Part shown: piece by piece, positions 57,901 to 61,248 of the stretch
How the letters are laid out: each line of letters opens with the position of its first letter
Numbering within the stretch: the first letter of the stretch is position 1
NCBI GenBank assembly: GCA_036362985.1
Contig: JAYGXS010000006.1
Location: 14,594,035 to 14,658,034, forward strand
Source of the DNA: Ligula intestinalis
Lineage: Eukaryota; Platyhelminthes; Cestoda; Diphyllobothriidea; Diphyllobothriidae
DNA length: 64,000 nucleotides
Direction of reading: 5' to 3'
Notes under the pieces: generated by a model
The model's input: only the letters and a program-made list of their open reading frames with translations
What the model was told of the DNA's origin: nothing
The model's database searches: none
Translations under genes and position numbers: made by a program

Positions 57901-60116
57901 TTACATTTTGCCAGTAATTGTAATCATTAGCATATACAATTTAGTCCCAGATGGCTCCCTTACTGCTTAAGTATAGAAGATCCACCAGGTATTGACCTCC
58001 TGTCCCACTGCAAATATGTTATCTATACCTTTTGCTTAGCTAGGGTTTCCACTTTACTTATCTGACTTCATTATCGTTAGCGCAAGAAGGATAGTGTTAG
58101 TAGGTGTGTTGCTTTTGTGATTCTTGGTATTTGGCACGGTGCTGGTGAGTAGCACTGCGTTCATCCCACCTCAGGCGACTGATTAGCTAGGCGGTGGGGG
58201 GAAGAGTGAAGTCGACCCTTAGCTCACTTTTTCCCCACTAAAAACAATCTGATGCGCTTGAAACTATCACGGTGCGCTAAAAGCCGTAGCTTGGAGGGTT
58301 TCCAACTGACGGGATGACTTGGACACCGCAGACAGTCCGGTATGTATCTTGTTGTGCGGAATGGCTTAGTGCGCGTTGAAGGTGAGGCTCAATGGCTTCT
58401 TCTTATCCTCCATCTCCGGTATTCCCGACTTTTGTCTCGAAATCGGGTACAGGTGTGGGAGTGGTCAGAGAGTGGGGTAGATTCTCCGCAAGTCTATCCT
58501 CACTTTAATCCCGTGGGGGTCACCGCGCTGCTTCAGCTTGCTGAGACGTCGTCGAGAGCGACGGTCGGACTGTTGGTCCGTTGCTGGTTTCGGTGGTGCT
58601 ATTCGTGGGATACAAAGTCTCCTCATTGCCTTTTATTGAGGAAATCGGCCAGCGGTTTCCCAATGTACTCACCTTGAGTTTTCTTATAAACTCGTGACAA
58701 ACAAGGTTCTCTAAGGCAGTGCGTTCTAAAAGCATGCTGCTTTCACCAAATACTATCAACCTTTTGTCAATATAGACAGCACTGCTTAATGGAAGGAGCG
58801 ACCTCGTCAATGCTTTACATTACGCAAACCTTAATTTGGACACTTTTCTGATTGCGGGATTGCTATTTTATCACAGAGAAGAAAACCCTGTAGATTACGG
58901 GGCCACGACCTCTCGTTTCTGCAGAGGCTTAAGTAAGTAGAATGCAATTTCCTTAAGTAGGTAAAACTTCAGGATGTGCAGTTTGGAAACTGGGTATAGC
59001 TTATATTTCTTAACTCCCTCGAGCCTGACCTGTGACCCAGGGTAACAAATGAATTGCCTAGTCGATTCGCAAGTTCGGCAGCTTTGTGAATCCGTTGGCA
59101 CTCATAAATATGGGTAAGAAGTCCCCAGCCACTATTTGTGGGACTATTGCGGGTTGGCTAAAGCTGAATTTATTAACTTATACTTATATAGCCGACAACT
59201 AGCACCTTGGGAGTCTGCTTAACTCGTTTATTTTTTTGATCTTAAAAACCCTTTTGATGTATTTTAATACAGACAAAAAACAGGGCTTTATTGAAATGGG
59301 AACATTCTTAGGACATACAACGGCACTGTTTCAACGAAATTCTGTTTTGGGTGAGTCAAGGTGAGGGGCGCGCGACGATCTTTTGTCAAAAAGGATATAA
59401 TTATTATCCAACGATAGACACGAGGGTTAAATTTCGCAAAACTTCGGTCCTTCTTTATATAAAGAGCAAACTTTTCCCACACGCGAGTTTTTTTAAATTT
59501 ATAATACTGTTACAATCGCCTTTGCATCTGCTTTTGCCGAGCACCAGTCGAGGAGGGCTTACTGCGGTCTTTTGCACACTCAGCTCTTACGTAGGCGACC
59601 AGTTTGATCACCTCCTGCTATATGTGCACACAGCTCTCGAACAAACGCCTAGTCATAGCAGACCGCCGCCTGAAGGCCACATTTCGGGCTAGGTGTCTGC
59701 TCCGAGCAAGGTATGAGAGCACCCGCGCACGTGTTCTACAGGAGGTGACTGTACAAGTCTGTTGTAATTTCGAAAAGCAAGATGCCAAAATACCAACAGC
59801 AACTGTAGGCACCTACACATAAAACTTGCGTGCAAAGATGGCGGAAATCAGTGAAAAAATGCAGGGTAACCAGACTTACCGCCTCGAGTGTTGCTGCAGC
59901 TTGGAGGTGAAGCATTGTGCCATAGGAGACCGCATGGTAAATGCTCTGTTCAATCCTAATGAGAAAAAAAAGGATATACAGTCGAATACAATGACAGAAA
60001 GGTTAACTCACATTGACTTGGCAGTCTCTTTCGCTTCCTGGAATTTGTTGTCCAGAAAGAGGTTGAGGACATGCTCGGCTGCATTTATTCCCTCCATCAG
60101 TGGGATTTGGGGTTTC
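15954..60116 (-). CDS. TTC39: TTC39 homologue (tetratricopeptide repeat protein 39), 16 coding exons, 5' end incomplete
   Basis: This gene-level entry covers sixteen exons listed separately below. Every junction is GT-AG and all phases agree, giving about 654 codons plus stop; vertebrate TTC39 proteins are about 580-680 residues, so only a short N-terminus should be missing. Family landmarks appear in the right order: HAELCYAESLL, GVHMGVGAFNL, VLEIVGFSGNR, LFLAGRLELL, YHHICYWELMW, CESKWSQATYRYLKAA, RIAGKSMPIEKF, ELMYLWNGF, LKGVCLRCLGR and EARLHFRLHA. From family knowledge, these are cytosolic helical TPR proteins related to yeast Iml2; mammalian TTC39B affects LXR turnover. No enzyme activity is expected. 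Two parts look lineage-specific: a poorly conserved 55-60 residue insertion in the 297-bp exon and an acidic C-terminal tail. Introns total about 42 kb and are full of retroelements. The TTC39 paralogue (A, B, C or D) cannot be assigned. Confidence 0.9.
16504..16746 (-). CDS. TTC39: TTC39 exon 15: C-terminal LHFRLHA helix and acidic tail
   Basis: It begins NYRGYSLEARLHFRLHAIST, equal to the family's NYKDYSLESRLHFRIQAAL, the last conserved block. The rest is a variable tail with an acidic run (DNDNPFDADYDPITDDAD). The acceptor is taaacttgcag and the donor GTATGT with phase-2 GG. Confidence 0.92.
16881..16950 (+). repeat. Degenerate hammerhead-type SINE body
   Basis: It reads GGCTGGCTGACGA, then GGGCTAATAAGCC, then AAAAATGGCC and GGTCGCCC. 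Stem II is intact but the core is CTGACGA and GAAA has become AAAA, so the ribozyme would be inactive. The tRNA head is not recognisable. Confidence 0.65.
17032..17148 (-). CDS. TTC39: TTC39 exon 14: DTYLLPFSEVEL TPR
   Basis: It encodes KKIQVDTYLLPFSEVELCQI, then SLDEGDLVEAKKHLDAA, the family's DHYLVPFxLxELxxLYxxxGxxxxAIxxLExA TPR. The acceptor is ccaattttag and the donor GTAAGT. Confidence 0.92.
17149..20153 (-). other. TTC39 intron holding unclassified repeat copy 1
   Basis: Apart from the repeat at about 18,300-19,170 nothing is recognised here; the remainder is AT-rich. Confidence 0.5.
18300..19170. repeat. Unclassified interspersed repeat, copy 1
   Basis: It shares ordered blocks with 58,150-58,620: CCCACCTCAGG, AGCTAGGCGGT, GGTCGACCCT, TATCACGGTG then GCTCTAAAAGCCGTGGCTTG, and ACTGACGGGA. 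It is GC-richer than its surroundings. An open minus-strand frame rich in Ala, Thr and Ser (18,865-19,149) shows no known domain. The class of the element is unknown. Confidence 0.7.
20154..20271 (-). CDS. TTC39: TTC39 exon 13: LKGVCLRCLGR
   Basis: It encodes NYKYFPDDFCLATMLKGVCL, then RCLGRVMQAKMCFMEVIM. The counterpart is the DDECLxxLLKGVCLRxLGRPLQAELCF block. The acceptor is cttaaaacag and the donor GTAAGT. Split codons G+TC and AA+T fit both neighbours. Confidence 0.92.
20272..22781 (-). other. TTC39 intron holding a Penelope C-terminal remnant
   Basis: The only recognisable content is the Penelope fragment at 21,632-22,130, preceded by a short inverted repeat (GATCTAGTTTCA at about 21,511 and its complement at about 21,614). 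Confidence 0.5.
21632..22130 (+). pseudogene. Penelope-like element, C-terminus of RT/GIY-YIG protein and 3' end
   Basis: The frame reads SSIFAHLVDMNNRVDTNEVF and QVVYR, then AEAMAMRLASPVLRCQKTLI and LSLPWP. These match the Penelope C-terminal pattern (xHxxxxxHxID, xVIYxA, AExxAIRxxxP, QKxxxxLxLPWP). It is 5'-truncated, with no RT or GIY-YIG catalytic part. A CTGATGA/GAAAAC pair follows at 22,109-22,130. Confidence 0.7.
22782..22893 (-). CDS. TTC39: TTC39 exon 12: ELMYLWNGF
   Basis: It encodes ELMYLWNGFKLVFTKSDILE, then a helix ending LNRLLAEE, equal to the family's EMMYxWNGF element and the helix after it. It joins the previous exon as LPGM-ELMY. The pyrimidine tract lies upstream of an ATTTGAATTGAAG acceptor, and the donor GTTAGG is slightly off consensus. 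Confidence 0.9.
23229..23346 (-). CDS. TTC39: TTC39 exon 11: RIAGKSMPIEKF
   Basis: It encodes GVPQLVQRIAGKSMPIEKF and then KKSKRYFEQGKRLTLPGM. RIAGKSxPxEKF with a following basic helix is one of the most conserved TTC39 blocks. The acceptor is cttatttcag and the donor GTAACG, phase 0. Confidence 0.93.
24131..24282. repeat. Inverted pair of Penelope-type ends with hammerhead-like core
   Basis: Arms of about 56 bp (24,131-24,186 and 24,227-24,282) are inverted copies with substitutions, both containing GGAACAAGGACTTTATT and GACGTTTCGGATT or its complement. Between and across the right arm lies CTGAGGA (24,207-24,213), stem II GGATTC/GAATCC with a 6-nt loop, then GAAACGTCAGG. This is a hammerhead-like layout with one core change (CTGAGGA for CTGATGA). 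Confidence 0.65.
25285..25581 (-). CDS. TTC39: TTC39 exon 10 (297 bp) with a lineage-specific insertion
   Basis: It opens with VQGKWLQAMKYAERLACESK, then WSQATYRYLKAALL, the family's AYxYADLLxKESKWSKATYxYxKAAIL element. The following 55-60 residues (from MDEEAKAG to HVEKLL) are not conserved in the family I know and are rich in charged and small residues, so this is probably an expanded loop. The acceptor is gtactttag and the donor GTAAGA. A Penelope remnant sits only about 140 bp upstream of the exon. Confidence 0.9.
25719..26375 (+). mobile_element. Penelope-like element remnant with inverted terminal segments
   Basis: It begins GAGCACCGGAATCATTATTT and ends with the inverse complement AATAATGATTCCGGTGTTC. 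It contains a GIY-YIG endonuclease remnant (25,756-26,090) and a hammerhead-like core near 26,305-26,335 (CTGACGA then CCCGAAAG). It inserted in the intron just upstream of TTC39 exon 10. Confidence 0.75.
25756..26090 (+). pseudogene. GIY-YIG endonuclease domain of Penelope protein, with stop codon
   Basis: The frame reads NYTRQTGRKLGSRIHGR, a TAG stop, LAVRRGDTLSYVATQTEEMG, then GSKTGRELIEALASNDNSVN and RCIEVAPAYVALRR. This matches the Penelope GIY-YIG pattern TGRxLxTRxxEHxxAVRR, then SKxxRELLEAWxS, then INRxxxxxPAYxxLR. The first tyrosine motif is incomplete and the stop disables it. Confidence 0.82.
26468..26559 (-). CDS. TTC39: TTC39 exon 9: HHICYWELMW
   Basis: It encodes AEELFFQSIRAHSGLANYHH and then ICYWELMWCY. 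The HHLCYWELMW string is diagnostic for TTC39. It starts at phase 0 after acceptor cttaag and ends with TG before GTAAGC; the split codon gives Cys with the next exon. Confidence 0.93.
27842..28290 (+). repeat. Hammerhead-type SINE, tail of one copy followed by a full copy
   Basis: A full copy starts near 28,021 with a tRNA-like head (GCGGCTCAATGGTTTGGGCG and GAGGTTCGAGTGGGG). Its ribozyme-like body at 28,108-28,163 is GACTGG, CTGACAA, GGCTAATAAGC, GAGAAATGG, and its tail runs to about 28,290. The tail (AAGGCC/GAGGCCCTAGGCAG, ATCAACGAG) is also present at 27,842-28,010, so two copies lie head to tail. The core CTGACAA is degenerate. Confidence 0.75.
29344..30332. repeat. Large inverted repeat, 371-bp arms, 247-bp spacer
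   Basis: The left arm is 29,344-29,714 and the right arm 29,962-30,332. Matching blocks include ATGGCGAGTGCTGC, CGGAATGTTGC, AAGAAGGCGTAATTTGC and GTACAAGAGAGGATTTTTAC (each against its complement). The arms differ at scattered positions, so this is an aged duplication and not a mirror assembly error. No coding motif is recognised in the arms. Confidence 0.88.
30675..30785 (-). repeat. tRNA-headed SINE, degenerate
   Basis: The minus strand has TGGTTAGAGTGTTGGACTTC (A-box region), GCGGGTTCGAGCC (B-box), then GACTATGGCTGGGTGATTAC, a decayed version of the hammerhead-type body. Confidence 0.65.
32920..34045 (+). mobile_element. Penelope-like element flanked by inverted copies of its own end
   Basis: Inverted flanks of about 290 bp (32,920-33,210 and 33,770-34,045) carry the same sequence in opposite orientations, including a segment that translates as DKQGLTAGSHEQ and then SIDTGALGKATGQTHSFDAN. 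Between them is the GIY-YIG part on the plus strand. Each flank ends in GAAACGTCAGCC preceded by CTGACG and AAGCG/CGCTT, a decayed hammerhead-like end. Confidence 0.8.
33280..33725 (+). pseudogene. Penelope-like protein C-terminus with GIY-YIG endonuclease
   Basis: It reads YVKDVSEAAARILNPFGIGV and AHRPESTIRQQIMRPKDP (Penelope linker), then VVYSIPCQDCTAKYVGKTGS and RLGTRFHEHQLAIN (GIY-YIG core with Y, Y, R and the EH motif), a TAA after HTFAF, then a decayed KARVIGRA-type and PAYQAL tail. At least two stops interrupt it. The 5' RT part is absent. Confidence 0.88.
34145..34285 (-). repeat. Hammerhead-type SINE, degenerate copy
   Basis: On the minus strand the head has GTGTAATGGTACGTTG and CTCGGGTTCACCACC, followed by GACTGG, CTGATGA (34,197-34,203), TTGCTTACAAGCC, then ATTAATGGC where GAAA has been lost, and CCTTGTC. 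The core CTGATGA is intact but GAAA is not. Confidence 0.72.
35319..35449 (-). CDS. TTC39: TTC39 exon 8: GRLELL TPR segment
   Basis: It encodes DEAFALAEARYMLDEW, then SGSAIFLFLAGRLELLCANF, the family TPR motif usually written as LFxxGRIELLKGN. The acceptor is ggccttgtag and the donor GTGAGT at phase 0. The intron that follows is the longest, about 8.8 kb. Confidence 0.92.
37040..37290 (+). repeat. Hammerhead-type SINE copy
   Basis: The B-box region GATCGCGGGTTCTAATCTCG is at 37,087. The body is GAGTGG, CTGATGG (37,140-37,146), AGCTAAGAAGCT as stem II, GAAA, then stem III GACC/GGTC, UC and CCTCAC. Stem III and GAAA are intact and the core has one change. Confidence 0.75.
37440..37505 (-). ncRNA. 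Hammerhead-ribozyme-like core at a Penelope-type end
   Basis: The minus strand reads CTCTGATGATGA, then a 5-bp stem II ATCCG/CGGAT closed by CGA, then ATCGAAACGTCAGGCG. CTGATGA and CGAAAC are intact with their stem II between them. Penelope-like elements are known to carry minimal hammerheads in their terminal repeats. Strand pairing beyond stem II is not certain. Confidence 0.6.
38649..38760 (-). CDS. TTC39: TTC39 exon 7
   Basis: It encodes DTGLKLLRDGAKIKDGVRDP, then LCTLIILVFDLYATQMI. The family counterpart is GLxxLxxGAxxKxGLRxPLCxLxLLxY. The acceptor is ttttttctag, and the donor GTATGT follows a phase-1 G that completes a Gly codon in the next exon. Confidence 0.92.
38761..40582 (-). other. 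TTC39 intron with telomere-like and SINE sequence
   Basis: A degenerate run of CCTAA-type units (CCTAAACCTAACGCTAACC and later AACCTAAT twice) lies at about 38,930-38,998. A second-family SINE lies at 39,735-39,952. The rest is unremarkable. Confidence 0.5.
39735..39952 (-). repeat. tRNA-headed SINE, second family, copy B
   Basis: The minus strand has TAGCTTAGTTGGCTAGAGCG and GCGTGGGTTTGAATTTA, the same head and flank order as the copy at 2,288-2,535. Confidence 0.72.
40583..40648 (-). CDS. TTC39: TTC39 exon 6 (66 bp, 22 codons)
   Basis: This small phase 0-0 exon encodes LLSLLP, then VLEIVGFSGNR, the family's LSLLPP and LLEFIGFSGDR elements. The acceptor is ctttttctgcag and the donor GTAAGT. 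It exactly fills the gap between the GAFNL exon and the GLKLL exon, which confirms the model. Confidence 0.92.
42004..42137 (-). repeat. Hammerhead-type SINE, degenerate copy
   Basis: The minus-strand head is GAAATGGTAGTGTTACACTC and GCGGATTCGAATCTCGCG, then a body GATGATGATGG, GGCTAATAAGCC (stem II intact), AGAGATGGCC (GAAA to GAGA) and TCTTGTC. Confidence 0.72.
42680..42800 (+). repeat. Hammerhead-type SINE, degenerate copy
   Basis: It reads GGTATGACTGG, CTGATGG (42,729-42,735), CTGCTAATGGGTC, AGAAACGGCC and then diverges. GAAA is intact, while the core and stem II have changes. Confidence 0.65.
45658..45757 (-). CDS. TTC39: TTC39 exon 5: GVHMGVGAFNL
   Basis: It encodes TCWKIHTNKDWDN and then FDCGVHMGVGAFNL, matching the family's GVKLGVGAFNL motif. 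The acceptor is ttttcttaaag and the donor GTGAGT, ending at phase 0. It covers residues about 149-181. Confidence 0.92.
45758..49160 (-). other. TTC39 intron, contains a possible secreted-peptide ORF
   Basis: Apart from the plus-strand frame at 46,067-46,327, nothing recognisable. Segments near 47,100-47,300 and 48,450-48,870 are GC-richer and may be unclassified repeat. Confidence 0.45.
46067..46327 (+). CDS. Hypothetical 86-residue secreted protein, nested antisense in TTC39 intron
   Basis: The frame starts MQILQIIIVIVVVLLSSNKS, a textbook signal peptide with a hydrophobic core and a plausible cleavage after SQA. The mature part has four cysteines (CKGC, SCGE, KVCVF) and two N-glycosylation motifs (NHT, NES). 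I do not recognise the family. AT-rich intron sequence can produce hydrophobic N-termini by chance, and an AAG-GT near the end could be a donor, which would make this a first exon. Confidence 0.25.
   Translation: MQILQIIIVIVVVLLSSNKSQAYLVGKAPIVLRRCKGCHLRQFSIKYNHTMYNESTSCGELPDSYDITKYIASDAQKPLQNKVCVF
49161..49293 (-). CDS. TTC39: TTC39 exon 4: HAELCYAE signature
   Basis: It encodes QAHAELCYAESLLQLVFLMV and then a DEKLTTLIRSSIKLRECY segment. This is the strongest family signature (HAELCYAE, then a region like FIKGGLKIR). The acceptor is ttctttcacag and the donor GTGATT, with a split codon AG+G (Arg). The upstream intron is 8.4 kb and carries a Penelope inverted pair and a SINE. Confidence 0.92.
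50592..50861 (-). pseudogene. Penelope C-terminal fragment, minus-strand half of the pair
   Basis: It reads DIREAFQVIY at the start, like the HxIDxxxxxVIY motif after GIY-YIG, then CAPKNFENASQVPLPKAA. It is equivalent to the plus-strand frame at 50,897-51,127. It is 5'-truncated. Confidence 0.65.
50897..51127 (+). pseudogene. Penelope C-terminal fragment, plus-strand half of the pair
   Basis: It reads IFVHIVDSDHRIDAREISRV and IYKA, the Penelope xHxxxxxHxIDxxxxxVIYxA motif, then a decayed tail QKTSKRHCRYRCRKPPLQPL. Confidence 0.7.
56660..56700 (-). repeat. Hammerhead-like Penelope end
   Basis: The minus strand has CTGATGG (56,689-56,695), stem II TTCG/CGAA with a 4-nt loop, then CTGAAACGTTAAGC and farther on CTTGTCC. 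The layout matches the other Penelope ends, with the core base changed. Confidence 0.5.
57452..57570 (+). repeat. SINE insertion with 13-bp target duplication, ending in the ribozyme core
   Basis: GAATCACATAAAC occurs at 57,452-57,464 and 57,558-57,570. Between them are 93 bp that start TAGTGGTAGAGTATG, have B-box-like AGGTGCAAATCTCGGG, and end GGTATGACTGTCTGATGACG. The inserted copy therefore lacks stem II, GAAA and everything 3', and also the first bases of the head. Confidence 0.9.
57684..57825 (-). CDS. TTC39: TTC39 exon 3 of those identified
   Basis: It starts at phase 0 after a tttag acceptor and encodes VDLKEATDYIRHALKLCNKY, then an RRR stretch and ETF, matching the family helix with CNKYRRK. 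It ends with GAA G before donor GTACAT; the split codon with the next exon gives Asp. It covers residues about 57-103. Confidence 0.88.
57826..59879 (-). other. TTC39 intron with unclassified repeat copy 2
   Basis: The repeat lies at 58,150-58,620. A GC-richer block at about 59,530-59,760 may be another repeat. An open minus-strand segment at about 58,680-58,810 that ends in an AAG-GTGAGT donor-like sequence was considered and rejected as a TTC39 exon. Confidence 0.45.
58150..58620. repeat. Unclassified interspersed repeat, copy 2
   Basis: A diverged, shorter copy of the repeat at 18,300-19,170, with blocks CCCACCTCAGG, AGCTAGGCGGT, GTCGACCCTTAG, CTATCACGGTGCGC, TAAAAGCCGTAGCTTGGAGG and ACTGACGGGA in the same order and orientation. 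Confidence 0.7.
59880..59943 (-). CDS. TTC39: TTC39 exon 2 of those identified (64 bp)
   Basis: It encodes IYHAVSYGTMLHLQAAATLE, the counterpart of the family's YHALGYATILFMQA helix. The split codon AT+C gives Ile. The donor GTAAGT follows GCG at phase 0. The intron to the previous exon is only 68 bp, the shortest in the gene. The acceptor is a less typical gaacagag, chosen because it is the only one that keeps the reading frame. Confidence 0.85.
60012..60116 (-). CDS. TTC39: TTC39 exon (first identified), N-terminal TPR-like helix
   Basis: It encodes PLMEGINAAEHVLNLFLDNK and further helix, matching the family start where a helix ends in a LFLNNKF-type motif. The acceptor is tttgctgcag and the donor GTGAGT. 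The exon needs two bases from an upstream exon and ends with two bases (AT), so it is internal and the start codon lies farther upstream. It covers numbered residues 1-34 of the reconstructed part. Confidence 0.88.
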
Positions 60117-61059
60117 CTGCAGCAAAAATGTCACATAATATCAAAAATTCTTACTCAGTGACTGCCGAGGCTGGACTCCCGTTTCCCTGAAAATCACGTT
60201 AATAGAGTAAGGGCTTCAATAAGTTAGTGCATTAAAACGGATTGCCGGCAAAAGATTTGATTAAGGGTATGTCAAATCTTGAAATAATTGACAAGTTCAC
60301 GTAGACGAAAACCGTTTTAGAGATAGGCGCATTTTAACTCATGATCTCCCATTAATGCTTTCTAGTCCATAGCACCAATTTTTACCGGGTGAACTTTTTC
60401 TTATTTCTCAGTGTACAGAAAGTATGACATTTTTAGATCAGAAAGTTACATATTTTTCATCTTATCTCGTTATGTGGACATACTGGGACTAGTTCCGTTT
60501 AGTTCAGTTTTTATTAGGGAAATATAGGCGAATACCTTTAAACTCCCTCTTTGTACAGAACTATGATGCAGAACATGTGGCAATGCCAGTAATGGAACTG
60601 CGTTAGGAGGGCAGACAGTAAAAAGCTCCTTAGGCATTGTTCATAAGTTTAGCTTTGAATGAGTAAATTCAATGCTGTGCCATAAAGACTCAAAAGACTG
60701 ATACGGTTATCGTGTTTGACAAGGTAGTCTAACAGAAACCAGGCCAACACTTTTATTGTACTTCGCAGCTAATTGTTTTCAGATTGCTAGGCGGTCCTAT
60801 GCGTACGCGATTCAGATCATTAAATAAGTGTTACTCGCATTATGAAAGACAGACGACCAACTTATTTTTCGAGCAAAGTTTAAAATAAGCTTCGTCTAAA
60901 TCTTTCATGTCCAGGGTCGGTAAATGGCCAGTCTTTTTCGAATACAGTGTACATAAACCGTAAGTTTACATACCCGACAGTCACACCTTCCAGCAAAAAT
61001 TTATTTTGCATATTCACTCATCCTTTACCGGATTTCCTGTCAGTCTTCAGCGTAGAGAG
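60117..61059. other. Upstream of the first identified TTC39 exon
   Basis: The missing first coding exon(s) should lie here or beyond. A weak candidate is 60,862-60,908 on the minus strand (see findings). No promoter motif can be assigned. Confidence 0.4.
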
Positions 61060-61248
61060 TACAGTAGTCACCGGTTATTAAGCCCACCTCAGACTCAGAC
61101 CAAATTAGGCTTAATAAGTAGCGGGCGCACTAACCGGAGAGTCCTAGTTCCAGTCCAAGTGTTGGTCGTACTTCCGTCCCAAGCTGATTTGGGCTAAATA
61201 CGCAGCTGGGCCTATTAACCGTGGGCTTAATAACCAGAGACTACTGTA
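61060..61248. mobile_element. Pogo/Tigger-like MITE, 185 bp
   Basis: Terminal inverted repeats of about 25 bp (CAGTAGTCACCGGTTATTAA and CAGTAGTCTCTGGTTATTAA, each going on to GCCCA) bound 61,062-61,246, flanked by TA on both sides (61,060-61,061 and 61,247-61,248). CAGTxGxCxCTxGTTATTA ends and a TA duplication are typical of the pogo/Tigger group. There is no coding capacity. Confidence 0.85.

Noticed and set aside
58680..58810. Minus-strand segment ending in AAG-GTGAGT (RTALENLVCHEFIRKLK)
   Set aside because: It does not match TTC39, and the needed phase is supplied by the exon at 59,880-59,943.
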